The notes beneath the pieces are model-generated. The model saw only the letters and a program-made list of their open reading frames with translations, did no database searches and was not told where the DNA came from. From Methanotorris igneus Kol 5 (GTDB taxonomy: Archaea > AGJL01 > Methanococci > Methanococcales > Methanococcaceae), in assembly GCF_000214415.1 (NCBI RefSeq), contig NC_015562.1, forward strand, positions 1,651,130 through 1,715,129: a DNA stretch of 64,000 bases. The letters are read 5' to 3'. Position 1 is the stretch's first letter, and each line of letters starts with the position of its first letter. A program made the translations under genes and the position numbers. Shown piece after piece: positions 46,372 to 56,208 of the stretch.

Positions 46372-47691
46372 ATGGAAGTGATAAATGTAGAAGATGAGGT
46401 AAGCAAAGAAAAAACAAAAAAGAACAAAAAAATATGTGTTGTTGGTTTGGGTTATATAGGATTGCCAACTGCAAGCATGCTCGCAAATCATGGTTATAAA
46501 GTGGTTGGTGTGGATATTGATGAGAATAAAGTAAACGCCATAAAAAATGGGACTTTGCAAATAGAGGAACCGGGCTTAATGACATTAGTTAAAGGGGCAA
46601 TAAATTCTGGGAATTTAATTGTCAAAACTGAGCCAGAAGAGGCGGATATTTTTATTATCTGCGTTCCAACGCCAGCAGTAGAAAATAATGGGACAAAAAA
46701 ATGCGACCTAAGTTATGTATGGAGTGCGGCAAGGAGCATTAAGCCATATTTAAAAAAGGGGAATTTGGTTATAATTGAAAGCACAATCCCTCCAAATACC
46801 ACCAACAAACTACACGAGTTTTTTGGAGAAGGTATTTATGTTGCTCACTGCCCAGAAAGGGTATTGCCAGGAAGGATTTTAATAGAGTTGGTTGAGAACG
46901 ATAGGATTATTGGTGGAGTCGATAAAAAATCTGCAGAATTGGCAAAAGAAATATATCAATCATTTGTTGATGGGAATATATACTTAACCGATGCCACGAC
47001 GGCGGAGATGGTAAAGTTGATGGAAAACACGTTTAGGGATGTGAATATAGCATTGGCAAATGAATTTGCAAAGGTTTGTGAGGAGATTGGAGTCAATGTT
47101 TGGGAGGCAATAGAGTTAGCAAATAAACATCCAAGAGTCAATATCTTAAAACCCGGCCCAGGAGTTGGGGGGCATTGCATAAGTATAGACCCATGGTTCA
47201 TCGTTGAAAAATCTAAAAACGCCAAACTTATAAAAACTGCAAGGGAACTAAACGATAAAATGCCAGAGTATGTTTGCAATTTAATTTTAAGAGAAGTTGA
47301 GGGTATTGAAAATCCAAAAATTGCTATTTTGGGAGTGACATATAAGGGTAATGTAGATGACACAAGAGAAAGCCCAGCTAAAAAAATTGTTGCTATGTTG
47401 ATATCAAAAAACTTTACAGTTAAATGCTATGACCCACATGCTAAGGTATTTGATTATGAACTCTGCGATTTAAGAAGTTGTATAGAAAATGCTGATTGTA
47501 TAGTAGTTTTGGCGGACCACAATGAGTTTAAGGACTTTAATGAAGAAGAAATAAAAAACATAGGTTCAAAAATGAGAACCAAAAAAATTATTGATACGAA
47601 AAATATCTTAAACCATGAGTTGTGGGAGAAGTGTGGTTTTGATGTAGTTTTGTTGGGGGATGGCAAAAGGTTCAGAAAATCTAAACTTTAA
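46372..47691 (+). CDS. UDP-N-acetyl-D-mannosamine dehydrogenase
   Basis: 439 residues. Rossmann motif [20 protein letters not shown], catalytic cysteine in [14 protein letters not shown] and the C-terminal lobe [17 protein letters not shown]. Oxidises UDP-ManNAc to the uronate, used for the archaellin and S-layer N-glycan. It could act on a related UDP-sugar. The first 20 residues are a charged extension. Confidence 0.9.
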   Translation: MEVINVEDEVSKEKTKKNKKICVVGLGYIGLPTASMLANHGYKVVGVDIDENKVNAIKNGTLQIEEPGLMTLVKGAINSGNLIVKTEPEEADIFIICVPTPAVENNGTKKCDLSYVWSAARSIKPYLKKGNLVIIESTIPPNTTNKLHEFFGEGIYVAHCPERVLPGRILIELVENDRIIGGVDKKSAELAKEIYQSFVDGNIYLTDATTAEMVKLMENTFRDVNIALANEFAKVCEEIGVNVWEAIELANKHPRVNILKPGPGVGGHCISIDPWFIVEKSKNAKLIKTARELNDKMPEYVCNLILREVEGIENPKIAILGVTYKGNVDDTRESPAKKIVAMLISKNFTVKCYDPHAKVFDYELCDLRSCIENADCIVVLADHNEFKDFNEEEIKNIGSKMRTKKIIDTKNILNHELWEKCGFDVVLLGDGKRFRKSKL

Positions 47692-47758
47692 AATAGGAAA
47701 ATTTGTTAAATGTATTTATTAAAAATTAAGCTAATTAAAAATAAAAGGATGTGATTTT

Positions 47759-48583
47759 ATGATAAGGGTTGCAGTAACTGGAGCATTGGGAAGAATGGGA
47801 AGCAACATTATAAAAACCATTTGCGAACAAGAAGATATGGAAGTTGTTGCAGCAATAGAAGTCCCAAACCACCCAAAGAAAGGAGAAGACGTTGGGGAGC
47901 TTATAGGCATTGGGAAAATAGGGGTTCCATTATCAACCTCTGATGAGTTAGATAAGGTTTTGAAGGAAACAAAGCCAGATGTTTTAGTTGATTTTACAAT
48001 AGCACATGCGTGCGTTGAAACCGTCAAAATAGCAACAAAAAACAAAGTTAAATTAGTTATTGGAACTACAGGATTTACTGAGGAGCAGAAGAAAGAGATA
48101 GAAAATGCAATAAAAGAAAATAAGGTATCAGCAGTTATTTCTCAAAACTTTGCAATTGGAGTGAATATCTTCTTTAAGACATTGGAATTTTTAGCTAAAA
48201 AGTTGGGACATTATGATATTGAGATTGTTGAGATGCACCACAGGTTTAAGAAGGATGCACCAAGCGGGACAGCATTGAGAGCGGCAGAGATAATAAAAGA
48301 AAATAGGGAAATCCCAAGTGAATACGTGTTTGGAAGGTATGGTATGGTTGGAGAGAGAAAGAAGGAAGAAATTGGAATCCACGCTTTAAGAGGGGGAGAT
48401 GTTGTAGGAGACCATACCGTTATCTTTGCAGGAGATGGGGAGAGGATAGAATTAACTCACAAGGCAAGTAGCAGACAAGCATTTGTAAATGGAGTTATTT
48501 TAGCGATAAGATTCATTGTTAATAAAGAAGAGGGTATATACAATACCTTTGATGTCTTAGGTTTGAATGATATTAAATTCTAA
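47759..48583 (+). CDS. dapB: 4-hydroxy-tetrahydrodipicolinate reductase
   Basis: 274 residues. NAD(P) motif VTGALGRMGSNIIKTI, active-site EMHHRFKKDAPSGTAL and substrate-binding THKASSRQAFVNG. Lysine biosynthesis. No other dap gene is adjacent. Confidence 0.95.
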   Translation: MIRVAVTGALGRMGSNIIKTICEQEDMEVVAAIEVPNHPKKGEDVGELIGIGKIGVPLSTSDELDKVLKETKPDVLVDFTIAHACVETVKIATKNKVKLVIGTTGFTEEQKKEIENAIKENKVSAVISQNFAIGVNIFFKTLEFLAKKLGHYDIEIVEMHHRFKKDAPSGTALRAAEIIKENREIPSEYVFGRYGMVGERKKEEIGIHALRGGDVVGDHTVIFAGDGERIELTHKASSRQAFVNGVILAIRFIVNKEEGIYNTFDVLGLNDIKF

Positions 48584-48654
48584 TTTAGGGCTTTTAGATT
48601 TTTTATTTTTAATTTAGACTTCATTTTCCAAAGGATATAGTATTTTTGTGGAAA

Positions 48655-49446
48655 TTAAAATCTACTAAATACATTTGTTATTTTCCTCTTAATTTTTTGT
48701 AAGAAACTTTCTTTATGCATTTTCTCAATTTTTTCAATATCCACATACGAACCAACAACTCTCAAAGCTAATTCCATATATGCCTTTGATGATGGGGAAT
48801 TTGGGGAGTATTCAAGAACTGTCATTTTTTTCAGTGTGGCAGTTCTAATGTTCTCATCCTCTGGAATATTACCAATAATCCTACCTTTAATAAGCATCTC
48901 TATCTCATCTTCCCCCATTTCAGCAAAATCTCTACCGGTCCTATTTAAAACAATACCCATTAGAGGAGTCCCTGCCATTTCAGCACTTTCTTTAATCCTC
49001 AAACCATCAACAATGGAAAATAACTCAGGGGTAACAATGAGCATCAACTTATCTGCAATAGCCAAATGCATTGCCATATCCCTATTCAACCCAGCGGGGG
49101 CATCAATAATAACATAATCATACTCATCAGCAACCTCATTAACAACCTCTGGAAATAAATCCAAATCTGACTTTTTATAACCTTCAATGGACAAACTTGT
49201 TGGTAAAACATAGACCCCAGTTTTATGTTTGTATATCGCATCTTTAACATAAGCCTCTCCAGCTAAAACATCATGAAGGTTGGGTTTTTTCTTTTCAAAA
49301 TTAAAAATTAATCCCAAATTCGCCATTGATATATCTCCATCAATGACTAAAACCCTCTTTCCCAATTTTGATAATGCAACAGATAAGTTTGCAGATGTTG
49401 TTGTTTTTCCAACCCCTCCTTTTCCAGATGCAATAGTGATAATCAT
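48655..49446 (-). CDS. minD: MinD/ParA-family ATPase
   Basis: 263 residues. Deviant Walker A SGKGGVGKTTTSANLSVAL, Walker A' DGDISMANLGLIF and Walker B YVIIDAPAGLNRDMAM. The C terminus (ESFLQKIKRKITNVF) is a basic amphipathic helix suited to membrane targeting, as in MinD. GGTGA lies six bases before the ATG at 49446, so that start is preferred to the one four codons upstream. Archaeal MinD homologues act in cell-shape and chemotaxis-array positioning. Confidence 0.9.
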   Translation of the reverse strand: MIITIASGKGGVGKTTTSANLSVALSKLGKRVLVIDGDISMANLGLIFNFEKKKPNLHDVLAGEAYVKDAIYKHKTGVYVLPTSLSIEGYKKSDLDLFPEVVNEVADEYDYVIIDAPAGLNRDMAMHLAIADKLMLIVTPELFSIVDGLRIKESAEMAGTPLMGIVLNRTGRDFAEMGEDEIEMLIKGRIIGNIPEDENIRTATLKKMTVLEYSPNSPSSKAYMELALRVVGSYVDIEKIEKMHKESFLQKIKRKITNVFSRF

Positions 49447-49647
49447 TAAGTTCACCAACTTTCTGTAATTTTATGTTGGAAGATTGAGTATTGAAAAGTA
49501 ATATGTCATTAAAATTATTGTAAAAATTTCGCAAACAATCTAAACCTATAAAAAATTATCATTTCCCATATTTATATTTATAAAAAGTAATTAATTTAAA
49601 TGTATGGATTAAAGGTTAAAAAATAATAAAAATTAGAAAAGTAAAGG

Positions 49648-49906
49648 GGTCTGTCCAATGTGGGTATTGGTGAGTAAGTACCCATATTGGACTTGGGCGT
49701 CATCAGCCACACAAGAGTGTCTCTGCCCCTGTCGTGGACATAAAAACCTAACGGTTTTTAAGTTCTCGTCGCTTCGCTCCGAGATGACCCCAAGCTCCAC
49801 CCATCTATTTTTTTTATCTTTATAAAGTCCTATATAAATATATCTAAAACTCATAAACACACATATCCTCACAAATACTCACAAAAAACTAAACAGTTTT
49901 GAACGG
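49648..49906 (-). mobile_element. IS607-derived MITE (tnpB deleted) beside the L24e gene
   Basis: 259 bases with the same left end (complement GTTCAAAACTGTTTAGTT, at 49904) and right end (…GGACAGACC, at 49648) as the elements at 23.6 and 52.8 kb. The 3' segment 49693-49800 shows the TnpB-gene end and the conserved GATGACGCCCAAG. The tnpB body is gone. It is inserted two bases after the L24e stop codon. Confidence 0.8.
49653..49722 (-). ncRNA. Candidate stand-alone omega-RNA-like hairpin region
   Basis: Arms 49653-49666 (GTCCAATGTGGGTA) and 49679-49692 pair over 14 bases with one possible G-U pair; ACAC/GTGT (709-712/717-720 of the 49.7-kb block) forms the adjacent short hairpin. This is the same layout as beside tnpB in the other two elements. 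Expression would be as the L24e transcript's tail on the minus strand; this is inferred. Confidence 0.4.
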
Positions 49907-49908
49907 CA

Positions 49909-50118
49909 TTATTGACTTTGGCTTTGTTTTCTGCTTTCTTTAAGTTTGTGGTATGTTAATGTCCATTTAACTTTTCTTGGGATCCTTCCCATTTTGTAGT
50001 TCTTTTCACATTTTGATGAGCAGAAGTACAACACTGAACCATCTTTTTTTACTAACATTTTACCTGTACCTGGTTCAATTTCTCTTTCACAAAAACTGCA
50101 GATTTTCCATTCTACCAT
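49909..50118 (-). CDS. rpl24e: 50S ribosomal protein L24e
   Basis: 69 residues with the zinc-binding pattern [15 protein letters not shown] and [14 protein letters not shown]. Length is typical for archaea. GGAGGT precedes the ATG. The stop lies two bases from the mobile element, so its 3' untranslated region is now element-derived. Confidence 0.95.
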   Translation of the reverse strand: MVEWKICSFCEREIEPGTGKMLVKKDGSVLYFCSSKCEKNYKMGRIPRKVKWTLTYHKLKESRKQSQSQ

Positions 50119-50194
50119 ATTATAACCTCCAATTACTGGGGTTTTGATATATTTAAGGATTTTGTTAAAATTTTAAATTAAAGTTTAAATTAGT

Positions 50195-50422
50195 TTATCT
50201 TTTCTTACCCAATGGCTTTGCTTCTCTTTCTGTTTCTCTCAACATTACAATATCCCCAACTCTAACTGGACCTTTAATGTTTCTTGTTAAAACTCTCCCT
50301 GCGTCTTTTCCACCTAAAATTTTGCATCTTACCTGTGTAATTTCACCAGTAACTCCTGTCCTTCCAATTATTTGGATAACCTCTGCTGCAACAGCATCTT
50401 TATATACCATGTCATCTGACAT
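50195..50422 (-). CDS. rps28e: 30S ribosomal protein S28e
   Basis: 75 residues ending [14 protein letters not shown], with [20 protein letters not shown] and [16 protein letters not shown], the S28e OB-like signature. It lies between L7Ae and L24e in the usual archaeal order. Confidence 0.96.
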   Translation of the reverse strand: MSDDMVYKDAVAAEVIQIIGRTGVTGEITQVRCKILGGKDAGRVLTRNIKGPVRVGDIVMLRETEREAKPLGKKR

Positions 50423-50523
50423 CCTTAATCACCTTAAATAAAAATTATAAAAAGGTTTAATCAAAATCCAAAATTATAAAATAATAGGTTATATATATAC
50501 ATTTTGAATTAGATTTATTAAAC

Positions 50524-50877
50524 TTATTGTTTCAATGCATTGACTTTTTCGATTAAATCTTTTAATTCGTCTGCATTTCCTTCGTTTATGATAGCTACTG
50601 ATGATGCTGCAACTTCTAAACCTGCTGCTTTTCCTAATTCTTGTTTTGATGCTACGTATGTGTATGGGATTCCTTTTTCTTCACATAATGGTGGAAGGTG
50701 AGCAACGATTTCTTCTGGTTGAACATCTTCAGCAATTATAACGAGTTTAGCAATTCCTTTTTCAACTGCTTTTGTAACTTCGTTTGCTCCTTTTTTAATT
50801 TTTTCTGCGTTTGAAACTACCTTGTATGTGAGTTCTTGGATTTCTTCAGGAACTTTAAATTTTACATAGATAGCCAT
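50524..50877 (-). CDS. rpl7ae: 50S ribosomal protein L7Ae
   Basis: 117 residues. [20 protein letters not shown] and [20 protein letters not shown] are the L7Ae RNA-binding region; the protein binds K-turns in rRNA, box C/D and H/ACA RNAs and RNase P RNA. GGAGGT lies seven bases before the ATG at 50877; the longer frame to 50895 has no good site. Confidence 0.96.
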   Translation of the reverse strand: MAIYVKFKVPEEIQELTYKVVSNAEKIKKGANEVTKAVEKGIAKLVIIAEDVQPEEIVAHLPPLCEEKGIPYTYVASKQELGKAAGLEVAASSVAIINEGNADELKDLIEKVNALKQ

Positions 50878-50895
50878 GCATATAACCTCCTTCAT

Positions 50896-51371
50896 TTTTT
50901 ATAATTTAAAAAATGTGGTTGTCATCCGGATATATGCCCACTCATATCATCATGGTTGTAAAAGAGTGGCAATTATCCTATACTCAAAAGTAGTATATAT
51001 GTGTTATGGTTATTGGTTTATAGTCGTTTGCTGAACAGTTGAATAATCTATGATTATAGTCTCGGACAAAAATTATACGGCAAAATTTTGTTTTGCCATA
51101 AAGTTTTCTAAAAGTCTATTTATCTCAATAAAAATTTGTTTTGAATAAGCCAATAATAATTTTCCAAATGATAATTTTCCACTCATTAATGTCCGAGACT
51201 ATATTCAACTTCCCTGCAACATAACGTTGCAGTGGATTTTTAGACTTATTTTATAATCAATAAATTTCAAATAATCATTATGCGTTTATTAAAATTTGAA
51301 ATAGACCTATAATCATAAAAATTTACCAATGGCATATTCCAAATGTGCAAAAATATTTTAGAGTGAGAGTT
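50896..51371. other. Gene-free stretch with nested MITE-like repeats
   Basis: Holds the probable L7Ae promoter region (minus strand), a TATAGTCGTTTGCTGAAC half-end at 51020, the complete repeat at 51056-51202, and GCAACATAACGTTGC at about 51217-51231. No reading frame of note. Confidence 0.6.
51056..51202. repeat. MITE-like repeat with ATAGTCTCGGACA ends
   Basis: 147 bases with perfect 13-base inverted ends (ATAGTCTCGGACA and TGTCCGAGACTAT). Inside, TACGGCAAAATTTTGTTTTG begins the same short hairpin found in the eha operon. It lies within or next to an ATAGTCGTTTGC half-end at 51020. Confidence 0.75.
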
Positions 51372-52136
51372 ATGAAGAGAATACTAATAATGGGTGGCAC
51401 AAGCGATGCAAATAATATAGCAAAAAAATTAAAAGAATTGGGCAATTTATTTTTAATTACCACTACAACAACAGATTTTGGTGGAGATATTGCAAAGAAA
51501 TATGCCGATGTCGTTATATCAAAGCCTCTCGATAAAGATGCACTAAAAAATGTTATTTTAAACTATTCTGTTGATTTATTAATTGATGCAACGCACCCTT
51601 TTGCAGTAATAGCAAGCAAAAATGCGGTAGAAGTGGCAAAAGAACTAAATATTAATTATATAAGGTATGAAAGACCTTCAGAAATATTTAAACATGAAAA
51701 GATAGTTTATGTAAAGGATTTTGAGGAAGCCGCTAAAAAGGCATTGGAGATAAGTAATAAAAAAGTATTCCACATGGCGGGAATTAAGAATTTAAAAACT
51801 GTTGTTGATATTGTGGGGAAAGATAGGGTAATAGCAAGAATTCTACCTATATCCATAAATAAGGCATTAGAACTTTTACCACCTCAAAATATCGTCGCCA
51901 TGCAGGGGGTCTTTTCAAAGGAATTGAACAAATATTTAATATTGGATTATAATTGCGATGTTATTATAACCAAAGAGAGTGGAGATAGTGGGGGATTTAA
52001 AGAGAAGATTTTAGGAGCTTTGGAAGCAGATGCCACACCAATAGTGATTAAAAGGCCTAAGATTGATTATCCAGTAGTTTTTAATGATATTGATTCATTG
52101 ATAGGGCATATCCAAAATTTAGACAAAAATTATTAA
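51372..52136 (+). CDS. cobK: Precorrin-6A/cobalt-precorrin-6A reductase
   Basis: About 254 residues. N-terminal GGTSDANNIAKKLKELG and LIDATHPFAVIASKNAVEVA are characteristic of the CobK/CbiJ family; reduces precorrin-6A in cobalamin synthesis, needed for methyltransferases. GAGTGAG precedes the ATG at 51372, preferred to the GTG at 51345. Confidence 0.93.
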   Translation: MKRILIMGGTSDANNIAKKLKELGNLFLITTTTTDFGGDIAKKYADVVISKPLDKDALKNVILNYSVDLLIDATHPFAVIASKNAVEVAKELNINYIRYERPSEIFKHEKIVYVKDFEEAAKKALEISNKKVFHMAGIKNLKTVVDIVGKDRVIARILPISINKALELLPPQNIVAMQGVFSKELNKYLILDYNCDVIITKESGDSGGFKEKILGALEADATPIVIKRPKIDYPVVFNDIDSLIGHIQNLDKNY

Positions 52137-52180
52137 AATTATAAATTAAACAAAAAATCTTTGCCAGAGGTTTTGGTAAT

Positions 52181-52783
52181 ATGGATAAAGCCATAGATCT
52201 TAAAAAAGGGGAACGAGTGGCAATAATAAGTGCTATATTGACTTTTACCATAGCATTAATAAAAGGAATAGTTGGTTATATATCTGGAAGTATTGCACTT
52301 ATAGCTGATGCTTTACACTCATTTTCAGATGTTTTGGGACCAATTGCCGTTTATGTGGGATTGAAATTTGCTCAAAAAGACCCAAATGAAAGATTTCCGT
52401 ATGGATACTATAGGGCAGAGACACTTGCGTCTTTGGTTGTTTCCTTTTTGATATTTATTACTGGGATTGAAACGCTTAGGGAGTCTATTGAAAGAATAAG
52501 CAATCCAACAACAATATCCCATCCTTTTGCAGCCATTTTAGCATTATTAATATCCTTAGCAGTTACTTATTACCTCTACAAATACAAGGAGAGGGTAGGT
52601 AAAGAGATACACTCACAGGCACTTATGGGAGAAGGACAACATTCATTAGTTGATTTTTACACATCAGTAGCAGCATTGATAGCAATAATTAGCTCTTATT
52701 TTGGATTTACAATAATAGAACCAATTGTGGAGGCAATTATAAGTATTGCCTTCCGAAACTGTTATATATTAGATGAGTGTTAG
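52181..52783 (+). pseudogene. Cation diffusion facilitator, truncated by an IS607 element
   Basis: The first 189 residues are a normal CDF transporter: GSIALIADALHSFSDVLG (metal-site His/Asp), FPYGYYRAETLASLVVSFLI, and the second site EGQHSLVDFYTS. At about 52750, in helix six, the frame runs into the element and adds AFRNCYILDEC before a stop. The last helix and the cytoplasmic metal-binding domain are lost, so activity is unlikely. The missing 3' part is not found on the other side of the element. Confidence 0.85.
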
Positions 52784-52802
52784 TTATTATTGGTGAGTAA
52801 TT

Positions 52803-53432
52803 GTGAGTTTAGAAAGACTATATACGATGAAGGAAGCTTGTGAATTGTTGGGAGTTCATATAAAAACACTGCAAAGATGGGATAGAGAGGGAAAAATAAA
52901 GTGTGTTAGAACTGTGGGGGGAAAGAGGAGGGTTCCAGAGAGTGAAATAAAACGAATATTAGGAATTAAAGATAAAGAACAAAGAAAAATTATCGGCTAT
53001 GCAAGGGTTTCATCTAACACACAAAAAGACGATTTAGAAAGGCAAATAGACGCGATAAAATCATACGCAAAAGATAGGGGCTGGAATATAGAGATATTAA
53101 AAGATGTTGGTAGTGGATTAAGCGAAAAAAGAAAAAACTACAGAAAACTTTTAAAAATGGTTATAAACCGGGAGGTTGAGAAAGTAATAATTGCCTATCC
53201 AGATAGATTGACAAGATTTGGCTTTGAAACATTAAAAGAATTCTTTAAATCTTACGGAACGGAGGTAATCGTTATTAATAAGAAATGTAAGGCTCCACAA
53301 GAAGAGTTAGTAGAAGATTTAATAACCATTATCTCCTATTTCGCAAGAAAATTATACGGAATGCGTTCCCACAAATATAAAAAACTTATAAAGACAGTTA
53401 AAGAAATTGTGGGCGAGAATAATGCAAAATAA
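52803..53432 (+). CDS. tnpA: IS607 serine recombinase (TnpA)
   Basis: 209 residues: MerR-type helix-turn-helix at the N terminus ([20 protein letters not shown]) and a resolvase domain with the nucleophile Ser in [10 protein letters not shown], then [12 protein letters not shown] and [15 protein letters not shown]. All hallmark residues are intact. It overlaps tnpB by 11 to 26 bases. Starts with GTG; the preceding GGTGAG supports this. Confidence 0.9.
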   Translation: MSLERLYTMKEACELLGVHIKTLQRWDREGKIKCVRTVGGKRRVPESEIKRILGIKDKEQRKIIGYARVSSNTQKDDLERQIDAIKSYAKDRGWNIEILKDVGSGLSEKRKNYRKLLKMVINREVEKVIIAYPDRLTRFGFETLKEFFKSYGTEVIVINKKCKAPQEELVEDLITIISYFARKLYGMRSHKYKKLIKTVKEIVGENNAK

Positions 53433-54702
53433 AAACAAACTTCCATCCGAAATCGTATTAACTTATAAGATTAAACATAATTACGATTTAAAGAACTTGT
53501 TAGATAAATTTATAAACCTCTCTCAGAAAGCAGTTGATATTATCTGGGAAAATATCAACTGGAAAGAAAAAGAAGTTAAACATCGATTTAAATCTAAAAA
53601 TAAATACAAATACTACACAACCACCCGATTAATCCCAGAAATTCCAAAAGATAAGGATTTCAAAAGAGAACTAAGAAATTATTTACTAAATGGATGGAAT
53701 TTTGCTTCTCATTATGTCGATGGAGCTATTAAAGTGGCTTACTCTACAATAGAGAGTTGGAAATCGAATTATTTAGATGGTAAAAGAAAAAGAAATAAAC
53801 CGACATTTAAAAGACCTTTTGTTAGAGTTAAAAATACCCTAATAAAATACGATAAAGAAAATGGAACGATAAGGATAACGATAAAAGCGAGGAAGGAGTA
53901 TTTAGTTTTAGACATTAAAAATGAATGGTTTTTCGAAAAAATTAAAGGTTTTGACATTGGAGAGATAATATTAAAAGACAGTGAAGCATTAATAACCTTT
54001 AAAAAACCTTTAAATATATTTGATAAAAAAGTCGTTATCGGTGTAGATAGCAATCTAAAATCCTTAGATTTATTCCATCCAGAAGAAGGGTGGATTAGAA
54101 TTGATTTATCTGAACTGCGTAGAATAAAGAATGTTTATGATGTTATTATCGATAAGTTAAAGTCGATTTATAAAAAAGCCCCAAAAAGAATCAGTATCTT
54201 GCTAAAAAAGTATTATAATAGGAGAAAAAATCGAGTTGAAGATTTTATTAACAAATTAACCTCCCAATTGTCAAAGCTTTTCCCAGATGCAATTTTTATC
54301 TTTGAGGATTTGGATAAGCCCAATATGTATAAAAATTCGAACTTTAACAGAGATTTAGATAGAACGAGTTGGAGAGAGATAGCGAAAAAGTTAGAGTATA
54401 AGAGTATTGTTTTTTACGTTAATCCTCACTATACTTCAAAAACCTGTCCTATATGCGGGAGTAAAATGGAGTCCCAAGAGGGACAGGTTGTAAAATGTGA
54501 AAAATGTGGAGTTTTCAATAGGCAGTTCGTCGGCTCTTTTAATATCTTTAAAAGAGGAGTTAAATTAGTTAAAAAACTCTTAGGCGGAGTTGGGGTTCTC
54601 CCGGAGCGAAGCGACGGGAACTTAAAAACCGTTAGGTTTTTATGTCCGTGGCTGGGGTGGAGGTCGATGATTTACTCTCCAATGAACCCAGAGGAGAGTT
54701 GA
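53422..54702 (+). CDS. tnpB: TnpB-family RNA-guided nuclease homologue (RuvC-III Asp missing)
   Basis: About 426 residues, co-linear with the 23.7-kb copy ([53 protein letters not shown]). RuvC-III reads [11 protein letters not shown]: Asn and Gln stand where most TnpBs have DRD. The protein's 3' coding end runs into the conserved right-end sequence TTATGTCC…GATGTCACCCAAG. The ATG at 53422 overlaps the recombinase stop. Confidence 0.85.
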   Translation: MQNKNKLPSEIVLTYKIKHNYDLKNLLDKFINLSQKAVDIIWENINWKEKEVKHRFKSKNKYKYYTTTRLIPEIPKDKDFKRELRNYLLNGWNFASHYVDGAIKVAYSTIESWKSNYLDGKRKRNKPTFKRPFVRVKNTLIKYDKENGTIRITIKARKEYLVLDIKNEWFFEKIKGFDIGEIILKDSEALITFKKPLNIFDKKVVIGVDSNLKSLDLFHPEEGWIRIDLSELRRIKNVYDVIIDKLKSIYKKAPKRISILLKKYYNRRKNRVEDFINKLTSQLSKLFPDAIFIFEDLDKPNMYKNSNFNRDLDRTSWREIAKKLEYKSIVFYVNPHYTSKTCPICGSKMESQEGQVVKCEKCGVFNRQFVGSFNIFKRGVKLVKKLLGGVGVLPERSDGNLKTVRFLCPWLGWRSMIYSPMNPEES

Positions 54703-54719
54703 GACCGATGTCACCCAAG

Positions 54720-54787
54720 TCCATCGTGAGGGTTAATTTAAGCGGGAGTACTTTTATTCACATTTACTCCTAAATCCTCACGATGGA
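54720..54787 (+). ncRNA. Right-end hairpin of the IS607 element
   Basis: Arms 54720-54731 (TCCATCGTGAGG) and 54776-54787 pair perfectly over 12 bases, with an inner GGAGTA/TACTCC stem. It directly follows the conserved CACCCAAG, the place where TnpB guide RNAs normally end. Stem sequence is unlike the two sister copies. Confidence 0.45.
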
Positions 54788-54793
54788 TAGACC

Positions 54794-54918
54794 CCGAAGA
54801 GTTAACTGCAAGTGTTGAAGAACAGAATAGAACTATTGGAGAAATAGGTAGAGCTACAGAAGAGATGACTGAAATATCAAATAAACTTGCAGAATCTGCA
54901 AATAGATTCAAAGTATAG
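54794..54918 (+). pseudogene. 3' remnant of a methyl-accepting chemotaxis protein gene
   Basis: Directly after the element, the frame (from 54796) reads EELTASVEEQNRTIGEIGRA then TEEMTEISNKLAESANRFKV and a stop. EELTASVEEQ and the heptad helix are typical of the C-terminal end of chemoreceptor signalling domains. The rest of the receptor is absent; no che gene is in the window. Confidence 0.75.
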
Positions 54919-55173
54919 TTATATAATCCCACATTGCAAATCTCATCCAGATTCTTTTTTTAGTTTTTTATATGAGAAATCTCCAAAATATTTATAAGAC
55001 TCTCAAAATAAATTAATTTAATAGTTTTTAACACTGTTTTATCTACTTTATTTGTTTTTAATTTAGTACTCTAATATAAACTACCAAATTTCGAAAATAT
55101 AAATAAAACTATCATTAATGATATATTGAAGATAAGCGTAATTTAATTTATACTAAATAACTGGGATGAAAAC

Positions 55174-56190
55174 ATGGAAACGTCAAGGAAAATAGTATAT
55201 ACTATCATCCTTGTCTTTCTGTTAATCTTTTCCTATTCATTTGCAATTATGAAAATTGAAGGCTTACCGTTTTTAGATGCACTTTATTTTAGCATAATCA
55301 CAATTACAACAACTGGTTATGGAGATTATACACCAACAACATATGAAGGAAGAATACTGACGATTATCTACCTATTTTTTGGTATTGGCATTGTTATGTA
55401 TCTATTTGGAATTATTGCCCAATTTATTATTGAGGGGGAATTTAAGAACTTGGTGAGGATGAGAAAAATGGAAAATAGGATTAAAGAATTAAAAGACCAC
55501 TACATAATTTGTGGATTTGGTAGAATAGGAAGAATCGTCGCAAATAAATTTAAAAAAGAAAAAATTCCATTTATTGTTATTGATATAAACAAAGAAATCC
55601 TGAAAGAAGAACTTAACAAAGATCCAAACTTCAATTTTATTGTTGGAGATGCGCGAAAGGATGAAACACTTAAAAAAGCAAAAATAGAAAAGGCAAAAGG
55701 TCTCATAACGACACTCCCAACAGATGCTGATAACGTTTTCATAACACTGTCAGCAAAAGGTTTAAACCCAAAAATAAAAGTTGTGGCTAAGGCAGATGAA
55801 GAGGAAGCAATTAAAAAACTAAAAAGAGCTGGAGCAGACAAAGTTGTTTCACCTTATATGATTGGTGGGTTAAGATTAGCAGAAGTCGCTTTAAGGCCCG
55901 GCATTTTAGACTTTGTCTCGACATTTATAAACATAGCAAAATACGAATATGGAGAAGATGTTGAACTGAGAAAATTTATTGTTGAAAAAGGTTCAGAGAT
56001 TGATGGTAAATCTTTATATGAATCCGATATTAGGAAAAAGGTAGGATTAACAATTTTAGGCATAAAAAAAGGTGATAATTTAATTATAAACCCACCTTCG
56101 GATATTATTATTAATGCAGGTGACGAAATCTATGCTTTTGGTTCCGGCAGCCAGTTAAAAAGTTTAGAAAAAATGGTAAAAAATAAATAA
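55174..56190 (+). CDS. Potassium channel with RCK domain
   Basis: 338 residues: two membrane helices (about 8-27, 65-88) flanking the selectivity filter TITTTGYGDYTP (about 44-55), then an RCK N domain (DHYIICGFGRIGRIVANKF with Rossmann GxGxxG) and RCK C domain (TrkA-C) to the end. MthK-like arrangement; gated by ligand in the cytoplasm. No internal Met suggests a free RCK form, unlike MthK. Confidence 0.9.
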   Translation: METSRKIVYTIILVFLLIFSYSFAIMKIEGLPFLDALYFSIITITTTGYGDYTPTTYEGRILTIIYLFFGIGIVMYLFGIIAQFIIEGEFKNLVRMRKMENRIKELKDHYIICGFGRIGRIVANKFKKEKIPFIVIDINKEILKEELNKDPNFNFIVGDARKDETLKKAKIEKAKGLITTLPTDADNVFITLSAKGLNPKIKVVAKADEEEAIKKLKRAGADKVVSPYMIGGLRLAEVALRPGILDFVSTFINIAKYEYGEDVELRKFIVEKGSEIDGKSLYESDIRKKVGLTILGIKKGDNLIINPPSDIIINAGDEIYAFGSGSQLKSLEKMVKNK

Positions 56191-56208
56191 ATACCTAACG
56201 TTTTAAAA

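Larger units (their letters stand above)
52751..54793 (+). mobile_element. Complete IS607-family element (serine recombinase plus tnpB)
   Basis: Left end (after CC at 52749-52750): TTCCGAAACTGTTATA; right end: …GGATAGACC at 54793 followed by CC. These agree with the two other copies. It encodes an overlapping tnpA-tnpB pair. No target duplication is expected for IS607. The left flank is a CDF gene and the right flank a chemoreceptor tail, so the two sides are not one interrupted gene. Confidence 0.85.

Noticed and set aside
49633-49872. Frame of 79 codons in the IS607-derived MITE
   Set aside because: It is the end of tnpB in frame with unrelated element DNA; no catalytic part remains.
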